Made by a program: the position numbers and the translations under genes
The notes under the pieces: model-generated
Seen by the model: the letters and a program-made list of their open reading frames with translations, nothing else
Told to the model about the DNA's origin: nothing
Databases searched by the model: none
NCBI GenBank assembly: GCA_963682175.1
Contig: OY821771.1
Coordinates: 35,794,201 to 35,858,200, forward strand
Reading direction: 5' to 3'
DNA: 64,000 bases
Source: Triglochin maritima
Taxonomy: Eukaryota; Streptophyta; Magnoliopsida; Alismatales; Juncaginaceae
Part shown: piece after piece, positions 11,805 through 23,835 of the stretch
Layout: each line of letters opens with the position of its first letter
Position numbering within the stretch: the stretch's first letter is position 1

Positions 11805-12128
11805 GTTTATAGTTGAATTTTTTATATATGAATTTGTGTGAATTTCAATATTGTAAGTACGACTATTGAAAAACTGACATTGAGTATTTTGTCGAATAAT
11901 CTTCTGAGATGTACAATTTTTTATTGTCATATCCTGAGAATCTTTTAACGGTAACAAATCATATGTGGTAAAAATCATATTTTGCAAAATACAAACTTTA
12001 GTCTGGTACAAGATAAGTTGATATAAATTTGTACCTTTGCAACCCCTCTGTTCCTTTATCTTCTTCTCACAATTTGTAACCCAAATTCTCTATTCTTTCT
12101 TCTTATTTTTTACTATGATTTGAAAATA
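11805..12128. repeat. Dispersed repeat, copy 1
   Basis: About 300 bp match 34040-34070 plus 34973-35255 (for example TACAAGATAAGTTGATATAA with small changes, TTTGTACCTTTGCAACC and CACAATTTGTAAC). The match stops exactly where the end of MULE element B begins, so element B inserted into this repeat. In the second copy the repeat is interrupted by a hAT element. Confidence 0.75.
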
Positions 12129-12625
12129 GAAAAAAAATTGAATTAAAATTATTTTAAAAACAATCAAATTAAACCTCTCTCAAAAATAATTTTCAAGTAG
12201 ACTCGTTGTCACCACGCCGCGACACGTTGTTGCGGTTGGTCTTGTTTTTAGTGTATATAGAACTCAGCGCCTGAGATGTCGAATTTCGTCGAGAAAAATT
12301 CTTTGAAGAACTCGACGTTGTGGACACCGAGTTATGCGAAAAACAACTCGGCATTGCGGACGCCAAGCACTCCATGTACAAACTCGGTGTTGAGGGCATC
12401 GAGTTCCAAACTTGGCGTTGAGGACGCCGAGTACTCCATGTACAAACTCAACGTTGAGGGAGCCAAGTTCCAACACTAGAAAATTTTCCGCACACCCAAT
12501 ATGGTGCGATGCCAGTTTGGAGTCTTAATAGACTAGGCAATGTGGTTGTTGAGTTCTGTGAAACAGAACTCAGTGCTGGGGTTGCCGAGTTCAAGTATAT
12601 AGAACTCGACAACCACAACCTCGTG
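12129..12625. repeat. Terminal and subterminal repeats of element B
   Basis: An A/T-rich terminal part is followed by GTTGTCACCACGCCGCGACACG and then an array of inverted GAACTCGGCG-like motifs (12250-12620). This matches the layout of element A and of the MITE at 58080-58442. The motif sequence has drifted, with GTTGAGGACGCCGAGT as the local variant. Confidence 0.7.
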
Positions 12626-12899
12626 TTCTATTCGGATGTTTTAACTACACGGTCAAACATTGGACAAATTTTGATCTCCGATCATTGATTTTGCGATTAA
12701 TCATTTTATGTTAAAAAATATTTCAACAACACACAAAAATTTCAAAGTCATACAGATAAATCTGGAATACATACACCGAACACAAACCACAACAAAACCA
12801 AAATAACATTCACAAGAATAAGTTAAACATTTTGCCATAAACCAAACTAACAGTAATATTTTTTTGTATTTGAAAAAACAAGAAATTGAGTTTAATACA

Positions 12900-13292
12900 A
12901 CCAAATATCAATCTTAAATGACCCCTCAACTTCTTCTTCTTCTTATGACCACGTCCTCTACTATGACCACGACCACCACCTCGTCCTGCATTTGGAGCAT
13001 CTCTCGTTTCTTGAGTAAGACCCCCATCCCCACCTTCTGCACTACGTTGAACAACATCATCGTATTCTTCTTCTTCTTCCTCCTCCTCTACCCGATCCTG
13101 ACTCAATCGTAATTTTGGGTTGTGAGCACCAAAACATGTGATAAATGCCTTCATCCTAGCTTTCAGCTTTTCATCGACTATGGAGGCTTTCTTATCTGCC
13201 TTAATCATTTTGTGTAATTTGTGGAGTTCGTCGTCGGACTCGTAAACTTGATGGACATGTAGCAAAAGATGCATTAGTAAAGTATCCAACAC
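12900..13292 (-). pseudogene. PMD gene, last exon (element B)
   Basis: The minus-strand frame starting at 13292 encodes a charged tail: a helical segment (HQVYESDDELHKLHKMIKAD), then LRLSQDRV, an uninterrupted Glu run and a Gly/Arg-rich stretch before a Lys run. The first half aligns with 4649-4446 in element A (VYEFHEKLHQIHEA and LHLSQDHVVEEE). Such acidic and basic tails are common in transposon-borne PMD proteins. It is separated from the PMD proper by an insertion. Confidence 0.65.
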
Positions 13293-13310
13293 AAGTATTA
13301 AAATTTTGAA

Positions 13311-16020
13311 ATGTCAAAGTGCAAATTAAAGTCATACCATTTCTCATTCTCGTCCCGCCCATGCAGGATTTCGTGCCCTATACTTGTGTATATTTTTAAA
13401 AAAATTAACAAGCATTTAGGATCGATTTGCATATTTTTCAATAATTTTATGTACAAAATTCCTAATTGTATTTCAATATATGTAATTAACTATTGAATAT
13501 TGAAATACATAGGTTAGATCATACCTAGGGGATTATTGAATCACTTTTACCAATAAGAAGATGTGTTACACGTCGGATAGCCTTAGAATTCTTCCAAGTG
13601 TTCACCAAACTCTAAACAAGATTAGAGAGATCAGAGCTAGCCAATCGATCTCTAATTCGAGGTTAGAATCTAGCTTATAACTCCTTCAATGCTCCAGAAA
13701 ATTTAATCTCTCAAACACTCAACTAATAAGAGAATTTTCGGATGGATTAGGTGGAGAAATAAGCAGGGGAGAATTTTTGCATTCGTATATACAAGGAGGA
13801 GAGGAGGGACATATTGATAGGGATTCCTTCATCCCACATCATGTGTAACACACTTACTAGGGCTGAAAATGGGGTGGATATTACCCGCCAACCTGACCTG
13901 ACCCGTTTTGTTCGGGTAGCGGATGATTTTTTCCACCCAATTATCTGTCAGCCCGATTGGCCGCTTACCCGATTATTAAATGGTGCGGGTAGTGGTTATA
14001 GTTCCTACCCTCCACGTCCATTTACCCGTATATTAATAAAATAAATTACTATTAATTTAATATATTAAATATATATACCTAAACCTGGTTGAATGAATGT
14101 TTTATGTTTCTAGTTATTTTGTTATTTTGTGTTATTGGTGATTGGTGTTAGAAATTCAGATTACGAGGTATTGTTGGTGATTTTGTGTTATTGGTGACTA
14201 CTAGGTATTGTTTTATACAAATATTTTGGTAGCAAATGAGTAGAAATAAAAAATACAGGTTTTATCCATTTATCCGTTTATCCACCCCGCCTTGCCCCGA
14301 ATATCCGTTTATCCGACCTTAAACGGATCGAGTAGCGGATGAATTTTTTTACGCGCCCCGCCCCGATTATCTATTTATTTTAGGCGGGTCGGGTAGCAGT
14401 TGGGCAAAAACCCGACCCGACGTTTACATGCCTAACATTTACACATGATCCCTTATTTTTAGCTCCTCTAAACCATTCATATTTTGACACGTAATCATCC
14501 CTTAACCTCTTCTGACCAAATTTGGACAAATCCAACCCATGATCAGAAAACTCTCTTATTAATTTCAGCAAAATCGTGCAAAAAACAATCAACCAAAATA
14601 ACAAGTCGTTCGACCGATTGGTTAATAAATCGACAATTTTGGTCGAACTGTCCCTAGTTGGTCGACTGAATCCTTACCAAGAACACTCATGATAATTTTG
14701 GTCGAACCACGACCCACACCGGTTGACCGTTCCCCAATAGAAAAAGTTTATGTGATTTTAGGTCGAACCACGTGTCCGACCGGTCGACCGTTTTCGAATT
14801 TAAAAGTTATTGTTAAATTCAGCCGATCGATTCCCAAAAAATGTCCGACCGTTTTTCACTGTTTTTTTGCTTTTATGAAATTTTGGATCAATATCCAACA
14901 AAATATGATCTTTGGGGTTTTAGCAATATTATATTTTATAATGTTACGAATCACATTATACTATGTAATATATTATCATTTATAATGTCAAACATTATAC
15001 CCCATAATATATTTACATCTCATATAAATTTATTGATTATTCTAACCATGTTGTAATCACGACACATTTGATTTTAATATTTTACCACATGTAATTCAAT
15101 ACATCATCTAAAATGTAAAATCAAATTCCTTGTTTCCCAGTTCTGTAGTGTGACATATCGGGGGATCTAAGTTATGTTGGCAATGATATAACACTTATTA
15201 TCATAAACTATACGTGGTATCTAGCTACACATTATAGTTGCCCAAATAACAAAGATGTTTTGCTCACTCGAACTAACACACGATCCATTAAGTGATATTT
15301 AATATCACTTGTGTCTATCCCTTGCCTCGTGATATTGAGAATATTATACAAAGTAGAAAAGTATCATTTTTGTATTGTATATTTATTTCATGACCTCTCA
15401 AGCTAATTATAAATATGTAACTATACACAAGTTACATTATGTACATTATGATTTTGCTTTATCAAGGAACCCAACAATATCATCTCTCAAGTCAAGAGGG
15501 ACAATGATAATCTTTTGACATATCACATTTTCCATCACAAGTTTTGTATAACCAACTAATACATTTATCACTATACGCAATGATAGCTTTTGATAATAAT
15601 CAAATTATACACTCCTTATGTGAAAATATATAAGTCTCGTATCTTAAGATTCAAAGACACAATGAAATATTAATGACACAAATACAATTCCATAATGTTT
15701 CATTTGTTAGGTCAATTCAATATATGAAAGAAATATTTTCTATTTCATATAGTCATGTTGTTAAACATTTGTAGAGCTACATTATCTCTTTTAACCAACA
15801 TGACAACCTTAACTCGGTAATCAATATCCCATGTTAATTACCATGATTGTGAATCACTTTTGATTTATGTAAATCATTATCTCTTAGAGTTCTACGGTTA
15901 ATGACCAAAAACTTCTTCCTTAATACTTCCAAAAGACTAATATATTAATCAAGGAAGAAAATGTTTAATACATTCAATTCATAATAAAATACATATAAAT
16001 GTAAAACTTTTAGAATACAT
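13311..16020 (-). other. Composite insertion in element B: LTR retrotransposon pieces
   Basis: AT-rich sequence interrupts the PMD gene. The part 13520-14870 resembles, in minus orientation, the copia LTR family with GGTCGACCG clusters (14605-14870), and it is itself interrupted by a hAT MITE. The part 14880-16010 is AT-rich and contains no domain that I recognise. I could not fix the borders or a target duplication of the whole block. Confidence 0.4.
13858..14434. mobile_element. hAT-type MITE, 577 bp
   Basis: The element starts TAGGGCTGAAAATGGGG and ends ACGTTTACATGCCTA, giving imperfect terminal inverted repeats of hAT type. It is flanked by ACACTTAC (13850-13857) and ACATTTAC (14435-14442), an 8 bp target duplication with one mismatch. 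The interior is made of repeated CGGGT/ACCCG and ATCCGTTTAT motifs and has no coding capacity. Confidence 0.85.
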
Positions 16021-16029
16021 TCCTTTCAG

Positions 16030-17290
16030 CCCGTGGTCAGTACGCCATCGATTGAGAAACCACATTATTCTTTACAATCCACCGTATTGCAATGTACCAA
16101 TACCATTTCATATATTATCGGCATTGTATTCTGGACTGGTACCGAGCATCGGAAACTGGAACTGGACATGATCCCTCCAATGTGACCAATGGTGAATAAA
16201 GCGGGCATTTTCCACCAACCACCGGTCTTGAGCTGACTTCACTATGTGTCTCTCCATTGGCTCTAGAATGTGCTGGAGAAAACCAAACTGCTGCATTACC
16301 ATTTCTTCAAAATTGATAAGCCATGTTTGGCTCATTCATTTTTCCAAACATTCTCTACATAGTGGTGGTAATTGTTCCAGATCCAAATATGCGTAGGGGT
16401 ACCACGTCAATTGATCCAGCTCCTATGTGTTTAGCTCATTTCCGTAAAATCCAAGGTAGAGGTCTTGATGATGCCACTAATGGCTCGTGGTCTTCTCCAA
16501 CACGCTCCCAGTAGTGCCTCCTCATAACCCTTATACAACAATGGTCTGGTCTTTGAAGGGTCTTCTGATATGTAAATGCTCCCAACACTAGAGCTGCAAA
16601 AATTTCAAACAATCATAGAGGTGTCTAGGCGGTGATATAAATGTGCTGGAGCAACGCTACCCCAACTATAATCTGATGTTGTTGCTATATCTCTCAACAA
16701 AAGAAAATATTTGAGGTGTATCATCGTGCCACTCTTATCTGCCAAAATACTTCATCCAAGCTGAAATAGGATGTAGGCTCTGCAGTGCTGTAGAACAATG
16801 ATATCATTAGCATCTTCTGGCAGCATCTGAAACTGATCCTGCAACAAGGTCAATGTAACTCTACCATTGCCGCTCATGCCTTCTGGACAATCTCCAATAA
16901 ATCCTCGCAAACGTCAGACCAGACGTACTCCTAAGACTCGCAAACGGGCATACAATCCACTCGCAAGTTAGTAATAACAGCGACGTCACGTAGTGTACAT
17001 GTAATCTCACCATGTCGTAGGTGGTAGGAATGCATTTCAGGCCTCCAACACTCTACCATCGCTCCCAACAATGCATTATCCATTTGTACTTTGCTCAGTC
17101 TACTCATTGTGCCAAAACCAGCTCTATCGAGCAAAAACCACACTCTTTGGTCCGTAATCTGCCAACCATTGAGCTTAGAACCATGCTCAATGCAATTTAC
17201 ACTACTCGGATCCTTCTGCACAATTTAAATACAAGTTAGAACATTAACAAATATGTACTAATATTTAATTTGGAAGTAGTAAATTGCTTA
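16030..17290 (-). pseudogene. Plant mobile domain gene, main exons (element B)
   Basis: The minus strand 17221-16931 encodes the N-terminal PMD pattern: LLDRAGFG, then DNALLGAMVECWRPE, YHLRHGEITCTLRDVAV and NLRVDC. The C-terminal part follows at 16335-16108 (FGFLQHILEPMERH, FIHHWSHWRDH). Between them, 16930-16340 keeps diverged PMD sequence with several stops. PMD genes in MULEs are thought to be captured host genes of the MAIN family; their role for the transposon is unknown. Frame breaks and the separation of the last exon by an insertion make it a pseudogene. Confidence 0.75.
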
Positions 17291-17929
17291 CACAATCTTT
17301 AAATATGTCAGACTTGTGGTTGGCTTGCAGAACCAACACTAATCTATCCACTGGATCTTGTGAAGCGTAACTACTGATTAATAGCATATCATACATCACA
17401 TCATATTATATATCCTTTATTTTACCCTAATTTTATGCACTCGAGTGTTTGTTTATGGTGTTTCAGGTGTTAGGTAATAAAGAAGAGAAATGAAGAGAAA
17501 ATGACTGAAATGCAAGAAGAAATGGCTCAAATGAAGCAAAAATGATGTGTTAGTGATGAGTTCATCTTATCTTGTGTAGTTTCATGTCCTTACTGTAGAT
17601 CTATACTTATGACTTACTAAAACTTGTATTAGATGAGATAATGGCCACACTGTAAGATTTAATGGACCCAAATATTAGTCTAAAGAGGGGGGGGGTGAAT
17701 AGACTAATTTCGTTCTATTAAAAAGGTTAAGCAATTTATAAGCTAAAACAATAAATGTAAAGGAGAGATATGCAAACCACAACACCACATGTATAAAGGT
17801 TTGGACCACTGGATCCTAATCCTCTCTTACGAATTACTCTTCCTCGACCAACTTCGCGTCCTCTACTAATCCGATCTCTGTTCCGGGCCGATATCAAGCC
17901 TTTACACACTACTGCAGAAAATGGAAAAT

Positions 17930-18275
17930 ACGTCGGATGTACGGGGGTATATACGTCGGATATAAGCATTCCCAGATCCGACATCTATGTGTACGTCATC
18001 TATACATAGACGTCAGACGCGCTAAATCCAACGTCTATTCTTAAAGAATAGACGTCGGCTGTATGTATCAGCTGACATCTATACTTAAAGAATAGACGTC
18101 GGCCCTTATATAGGACCGGCGTCTATTCTTTAGGTATAGACGTAGGTTAAATAATAGACAACGTCTATTCTTTAGGAATAGACGCCATCTGATACATACA
18201 GCTGGCGTCTATACCTTTCTTCAGAGGAATAGATGTCGGCTAATACAAACATCCGACGTCTATTCCTAAACTTGG
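17930..18275. repeat. Left subterminal repeats of the CACTA element
   Basis: Inverted copies of ATAGACGTCGG and CCGACGTCTAT alternate, several pairs forming hairpins. Such arrays are the binding sites for the TNPA-type protein in En/Spm elements; the function here is inferred from the family. Confidence 0.8.
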
Positions 18276-18289
18276 ACAAAAAAATAAAT

Positions 18290-19290
18290 AGCATCCTGCA
18301 CACTTGTATTTAGTCATCGTATCTGTAATTCGTGTACATACATCCTGCACCATATTCGTTCACAAATACATACACACTTTCATCCACATGTACATACAAG
18401 CATACATGCACAAACACATACATACAAGCATAGACAATTATTCAACACACTTGGAATTAATTCATACATAAACACTTGGCATTCATTCTAAAATTGAGGC
18501 GATTATATTAAGGCATAAATTGTAAGTTTGTAATACAAGTGAACTTGTTAACTAAATTAAAAAAAGCTAGTGACAGGAGAACCTCTTAGTTCATCAACAT
18601 GTTTCTGATAAAATAGCGAGCCCATCGGTCGCGAGTATCATCGAGCTCCTGTTGCGAGAAGAGATCACTACTTTTTGGAAAGACCTATCAAAATACAAGT
18701 AAAAATTTTAATATCTAAATATTGAAACTAGAACTATACAAGTGAATAACGATCTATATTACCTCGGATAGACATACGTCTTGAGTTTCCAATTCGAGGA
18801 TTTCCTCCATGTATCTCATCACGTAGTAACCACATTATGTATTTCCAACCTGTTTCCGATACTACAAACATAGAAATTTGCTAAATATATGTTCCTAACT
18901 TAATTAACAAAAATAGGAGAAAGAACGTACTCTCATTTCATTCCATGTTATTCCCGTTTTTGTGGTTGTTGTCCTGCCACCTAACACTCTGTAAATCTTA
19001 ATTGCCTTGAGTAGCACAAGTTATTGAAAACCTTCATTCAATAATACTAATAAAAATCCATGAATTACAAATATGGTGACTAAAACGAACTTACAGATTT
19101 AGAAGTTTCTTTATGGAGTCCCTTGGTTTATTCGACTCCAATAGATCAAACCAATATGCCGAATTAGTCATGAGGCATACAATGACAATCATCCAATGAG
19201 CTCGAATATATATAATTAGAAGCTTATTACAAAATAAAAATCCACTTTGAATTACAAATTTTACCTCTCATGATAAGGGAGCAGATAATA
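18290..19290. other. CACTA interior without a clear gene
   Basis: The region holds a CATACA-rich stretch (18300-18440) and AT-rich sequence. It may contain decayed 3' exons of the transposase, but I could not follow a frame. Confidence 0.4.
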
Positions 19291-20470
19291 TCTTTTGTCT
19301 TCTTATTTCATGAGAGTCCCAAGCTAGCCCTATTTATCGTCATTCCCGTATATATATGTAGATGGACTGATAAATCCAAATACTTGATCGTCGGGAAAGA
19401 CTGACCTTCTGGCATCATAAAGATGTAAATTACAAGCAGAAGAGGCCAAGAATTGTGAATGCTACTCAAACTACCGAAAGGATTCATTCCGTCCGTACAG
19501 AGTCCAAGTCGTACATTCCTAGATTCTTCACCAAACACAGGAAGTCGAAATCTACTTTTTTCCATTGAGGTGAATCTGCAGGATGACGTAGCAACTGATC
19601 ATTTAGTTTCTCACGATCATCATGCCATGTCATGTTCTTGAAATCCTCCTTACCCGCAAACAAATGTTTAAGCCTTGGTATTATCGGAAGATACCACAAA
19701 ATCTTAGCAGGAGGTCTTTTGATTTTCATCTCATCAACATCTTCATTGTGGTTTGGTCCACTGCGTTTCATTTTGTATGGTGAAACATAACACCTGGGAC
19801 AAGAATGTAAGTTTTCAAACTCATCCCTATACAATATATAATCGTTCGGGCATGCATGTATCTTCCTATATTCCATTCCCATAGGACACAACACTTTCTT
19901 AGCATCATAAATTCTATCTGGCACCCATTATCATCTGGAAGCATCTCTTTCAATAACTTCAACATTGATGTGAAACTGACATCGAACCAACCATTTCCTG
20001 CTTTTAAATTGTCAAACTTCAACACCGCTGACTATCTAGTGAATTTGGTACAACTCTTATACAACGACTTCTCATCGTCACTCAACAAACTACCAATTAA
20101 ATCGGGGTTGGACGAAAACTTTTCAGCCATATCCTAAACCATTTCCTCTAAGTGATCTTCCACACTAACATTGTCTCCGTCATTCTTAGAATGACTAAAT
20201 GATTCATTTTTTCCGTGTCATATCCATCGTCTGTAATTTGGGTCGAAACCTTTCTCAAACAAATGATCTTTCATTTTCCGAAAAGTCAGCACCGACGTAT
20301 TATGACACTTATTGCACAGACAATACGTTATGTCGTTGTCTTTCATTTTTTTGAATGTTTTTTGGCAACCTTGAAGAACATATTCACTCTGTTCTTATAC
20401 TCATCACTCAATCTGTTTGAAAGAATCAACTCTCGATCCATTTCAATCTAAACATTAACAAAAATGATAG
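19290..20470 (-). pseudogene. CACTA TNP2-type transposase remnant
   Basis: Reading leftward on the minus strand: a transposase-associated N-terminal zinc-finger-like region at 20450-20200 (CNKCHNTSVL), then LKAGNGWFDVSFTSMLKLLK (20000-19920), then, in another frame, KVLCPMGMEYRKIHACPNDY, KILWYLPIIPRLKHLFA and HPADSPQWKK, and finally, in a third frame, FGEESRNVRLGLCTDGMNPF followed by SSIHNSWPLLLVIY. All are hallmark stretches of the Transposase_21/TNP2 family. At least two frameshifts and an internal stop prevent a functional protein. The catalytic C-terminal part was not traced. Confidence 0.85.
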
Positions 20471-20499
20471 TTATTATTGAAGGAAAATAATAAAATTTC

Positions 20500-22560
20500 A
20501 ATTTGAAAGAATGTGTTCGTAGATGAGAAGATTCAGAGACATTAAGATGAGAAAATAATGACTCAGAAGGGAGGAGATGAAGTCCTTAATCTAGCGTGGG
20601 AATAAGGAAGGTTAGAAACCTAACTAAGCAATCAAGGCCAAAACAAGCCTAAAATCCACTATAGGTCCTTAGTACTAGACGACGCCTAACTTCGAGGTCC
20701 CACCGAGGACTACTAGTCTGTAGGAAATCAAGAACCCGGAGGTCCCTAAAATCTCAGGGAGACTAGATGGGCAACGACGTTATGGCTATAACAGTCTCAA
20801 ATGGTTTCCTCTCCTTAATGTGTCTGGAAATCGTAGGGGCCAACGTGGCCAACGTCTAATTGATTTTATTAATGCTCTTTTATTAAGTGGTTTTTAGGCC
20901 AAGGAAAGGGTGATGAAATCCCCCACCTCATCTCCTATAGGTGACTGATTGACATCATTTTGATGCATCCATTTGTGTATATCCATTATCTGAACCTAAA
21001 CAATGCTACGTAACGAGTTGTATGTTTGAGTTTCAGGAAATAAACAAGATTGAGGAGAAGAGGCATAAAATGACCTAAAAGCAAGAAAAAAGACTAAGTT
21101 GCAAGACTTATGGACTAAGATTCACAAGAGAGGGACCCGAATGTAAAACCGAAGGGCCAATGTGAAAATCAAGAAACTCCACACCATCATGAGGAGTATT
21201 TTGGCAATTAATTCGGGCCGGCACTCCAATAACCAAAATCAGGTGCACCCCATGTGAAACATTGAAGAACATATCCGAAAATGGGTCGGATCCTGGAAAA
21301 AGTGACCGCCAGTTGGCGGTCTTCTCCAGGGCATGGGTTATGTGTATTGTGGGAACGTTTCATTAGTCCCATACTGGGGGATTGTCCTCGGTTACCTTTT
21401 TTCATGCCTATAAATAGAACTCTTCCTCCTCATTTGTATTCACTCATTGCTTGGTGGCATTCTCTCTACTAGGAGTAAAAGCCTTGAAGCAAAAACTCAA
21501 GGTGGAGAAGAATGTCACTTGCAATGTGAGTCATGTTAATAAAATATTTTTCTTAGTTTCTTTTAATATTGTCTTGTATTTTAATTCTTGCATGCTTCTT
21601 TAGTTTAATTTCCTTCATTTAGCTTTTTTAATATTTTTTCTTTGCTTAGTTTAATTGTCTTTCATTAGAATGTTTCGTTTTGTTGATTTAGTTTGTAGTG
21701 TAATGATTAGTGAGTAGTTTCATCCCCCTTTGGGGGTGGAGATGATATTCATATATGCATTAAAGAATTGAAATGAATGCTTTATTTTGGAATGTGTTGA
21801 TAAATGTGAATGTATGCTTGCTTGTTTAGAGTAGAACACTTCACTTGATGAGTTTTGCCACAAATATTAGACACCTCTCATGCTTATTTAGGTTCTGAAA
21901 TAACCAAGTTGTATATGTGAATGTTAATCAACTAGGTTAGTGAATGGATTGATAGGTTTTGCCATAACCTTTAGACACTTCCTATACATGAAAACACCAC
22001 CTACATTTGTGCCTATTGAATGCATTCTTCACCAACTTATTACATGTGTGCACACACTCCACCCCTTAGGGTTTTCCTTATTGAATTTCATCTTCCTTTT
22101 GTTAGTTGTTTATCTTACTTTTAGTAGTCTTGTGCTTTCATCTTTCTCCTTTGTTAGTTTCTAGTTTAGTGTAGCTTACGTTGGCATAATCACATCTCTT
22201 CTCCCCTTTGTTTCCCACTCGCCTTCGAACTAACCAAAGTCGACACACCTCCTTGTGGATCGACCCGTATTTGCCACCACTTCAACACGACCGTGCACTT
22301 GCGGTTATTTTAAAACGTTCAATCAGTGACTTCCTCCTAAGTGTTTTCATACCTTAATCTAACAAACAATACACCAAGCAAACACTCACCTCACTCTTGT
22401 TCCAATGCAAGTCCTACTAACTAATGCATGCTTTCTAATGAATGATGAGTGAAAGAGATTACGTACCTTACGACAACAATCTACGACAGAACTCGTAAAA
22501 TAAATAATAAATACGATGAATGAAAATCCTATATGATGAATGACTTACCCAAATATTGTC
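20500..22560. repeat. Retroelement leader-like sequence split by a solo LTR
   Basis: The pieces 20500-20945 and 22331-22560 resemble, in the same orientation, the leader region 40080-40740 of the non-autonomous element farther right (shared GTCTAATTGATTTTA, GGGTGATGAAATCCCC, TACGTACCTT). It is probably a remnant of a related LTR element lodged in the CACTA transposon. Similarity is by eye and partial. Confidence 0.4.
20946..22325 (+). repeat. Solo LTR, 1380 bp, with perfect TSD
   Basis: The LTR starts TGATTGACATC and ends GTTCAATCA. It is flanked by GTGAC at 20941-20945 and 22326-22330. The end region contains CCGTGCACTTGCGG, as in Athila-like LTRs. No internal domain is present, so it arose by LTR-LTR recombination. 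A TATAAATAG motif occurs at 21409-21417, inside the LTR promoter position. Confidence 0.85.
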
Positions 22561-23569
22561 TAATCTTTTGCTTTAGGTTATTAAAGGCCAAGTTGCATAA
22601 GGGTGGTAATGAGTTATTATCATAATATTGAAAATTCAAAAAAGCAAGACAATAAACATTTAAAATATTAAAAACAAGTATTAAAAATAATTACTTTGAT
22701 TGACAGAAAATCATTTTAAACACAAAATATCATGTTATTCATAACAATTGGGAATAAAACTTTATTCAAAATTTTGGCAGAACCTCCCCTTAAAAATTTT
22801 ATAAGTAAAATTCTACAAATCCTGAAATTAACAAGAAAAATGTGTATCTCCACTACACATCATGTATTTCTCCACTACGTCACATTCACATTACAAATCC
22901 ACTTATGTTGAAATACACATGTATGAAGAACGTTAGTTTATCTGCATTCAAATTTACTCAATAATGTATCCCAAACAACATAACATCATTACTTAAATCA
23001 TCCAACCTAAACTCAAAACTCTAAACTCAATAGCAAACCCAACTAAGGGTGTTCAAATAATCGATTTGGACCGAATTGGGTCCGGTTTTAAACTGCTTTT
23101 TTAATTTATATTTAGTGTGTTTAAATAATTGTTTGATGTATTCTTATGTTTTAATACTGAATTAACTTCAAAATAACTCTTCTCTTGTATGATAAAATAA
23201 TAATCACACATCAAAATTTTAAAATTTGTTAACAATAAACTACTACTAAATAATATTTTTTCACAAAAATAAATATTACGGTTCCAATGGTGGTTAAGCA
23301 CGAACCAGAGGAGGAGGGGAAAGTTGCGATGCCGGAGGACGTCACGGAGGAGGTGTGCTGATGACTTTGGTAGCGGAGGACGTCACGGTTGTGGTAGCGA
23401 AAGATGGCATGGCGATGCCGGAGGAGATCTTTGTGGTGTCGGAGGATGCTGCAGACATAACGAAGGCTCGGTCAGAGATCGGTGGTGGAGGAGGTCCGAT
23501 TTGCGGCTAGGGTTTTGTTGCATTTTTGTTTGGAATGAATGACAAAAACGTAACCGTTCGATTTCTTTA

Positions 23570-23835
23570 AGACCTATAGACGTCGGATGTTATGTACAGC
23601 CGACATCTATACTCCGACGTCTATAGGCATGGATGAATAGACATCAGCTGTACATAACATCCGACGTCTATATGGCAACGTCTATAGGGTATAGACGTCA
23701 GCTTCATGAGTATTCCCACAACCGACGTCTATATTACCCCATAGACGTCGGTCGTTAGAACGCCTGACGTCTATTCTATCTTCGTCCAAATAGACGTCGG
23801 CTGTTAGAACAACCGACGTTTATTGGACGACGAGT
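23570..23835. repeat. Right subterminal repeats of the CACTA element
   Basis: Alternating ATAGACGTCGG and CCGACGTCTAT motifs mirror the left end. The GC-rich block just inside (23310-23520), full of GGAGGA repeats, is coding-like only in its composition. Confidence 0.8.

Noticed and set aside
12918..13112. Plus-strand Thr/Ser/Leu-rich ORF over the PMD last exon
   Set aside because: Antisense of the Glu- and Lys-rich tail; no independent evidence.
17930..18275. Regularly spaced short repeats that could suggest a CRISPR-like array
   Set aside because: They are alternating inverted subterminal motifs of a CACTA transposon in a plant genome, bounded by CACTA ends and a 3 bp TSD.
23324..23542. 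GC-rich 72-codon ORF near the right end of the CACTA element
   Set aside because: Arg/Gly/Cys-rich product of a GGAGGA-type repeat; no domain. It may be part of a decayed CACTA gene but cannot be supported.
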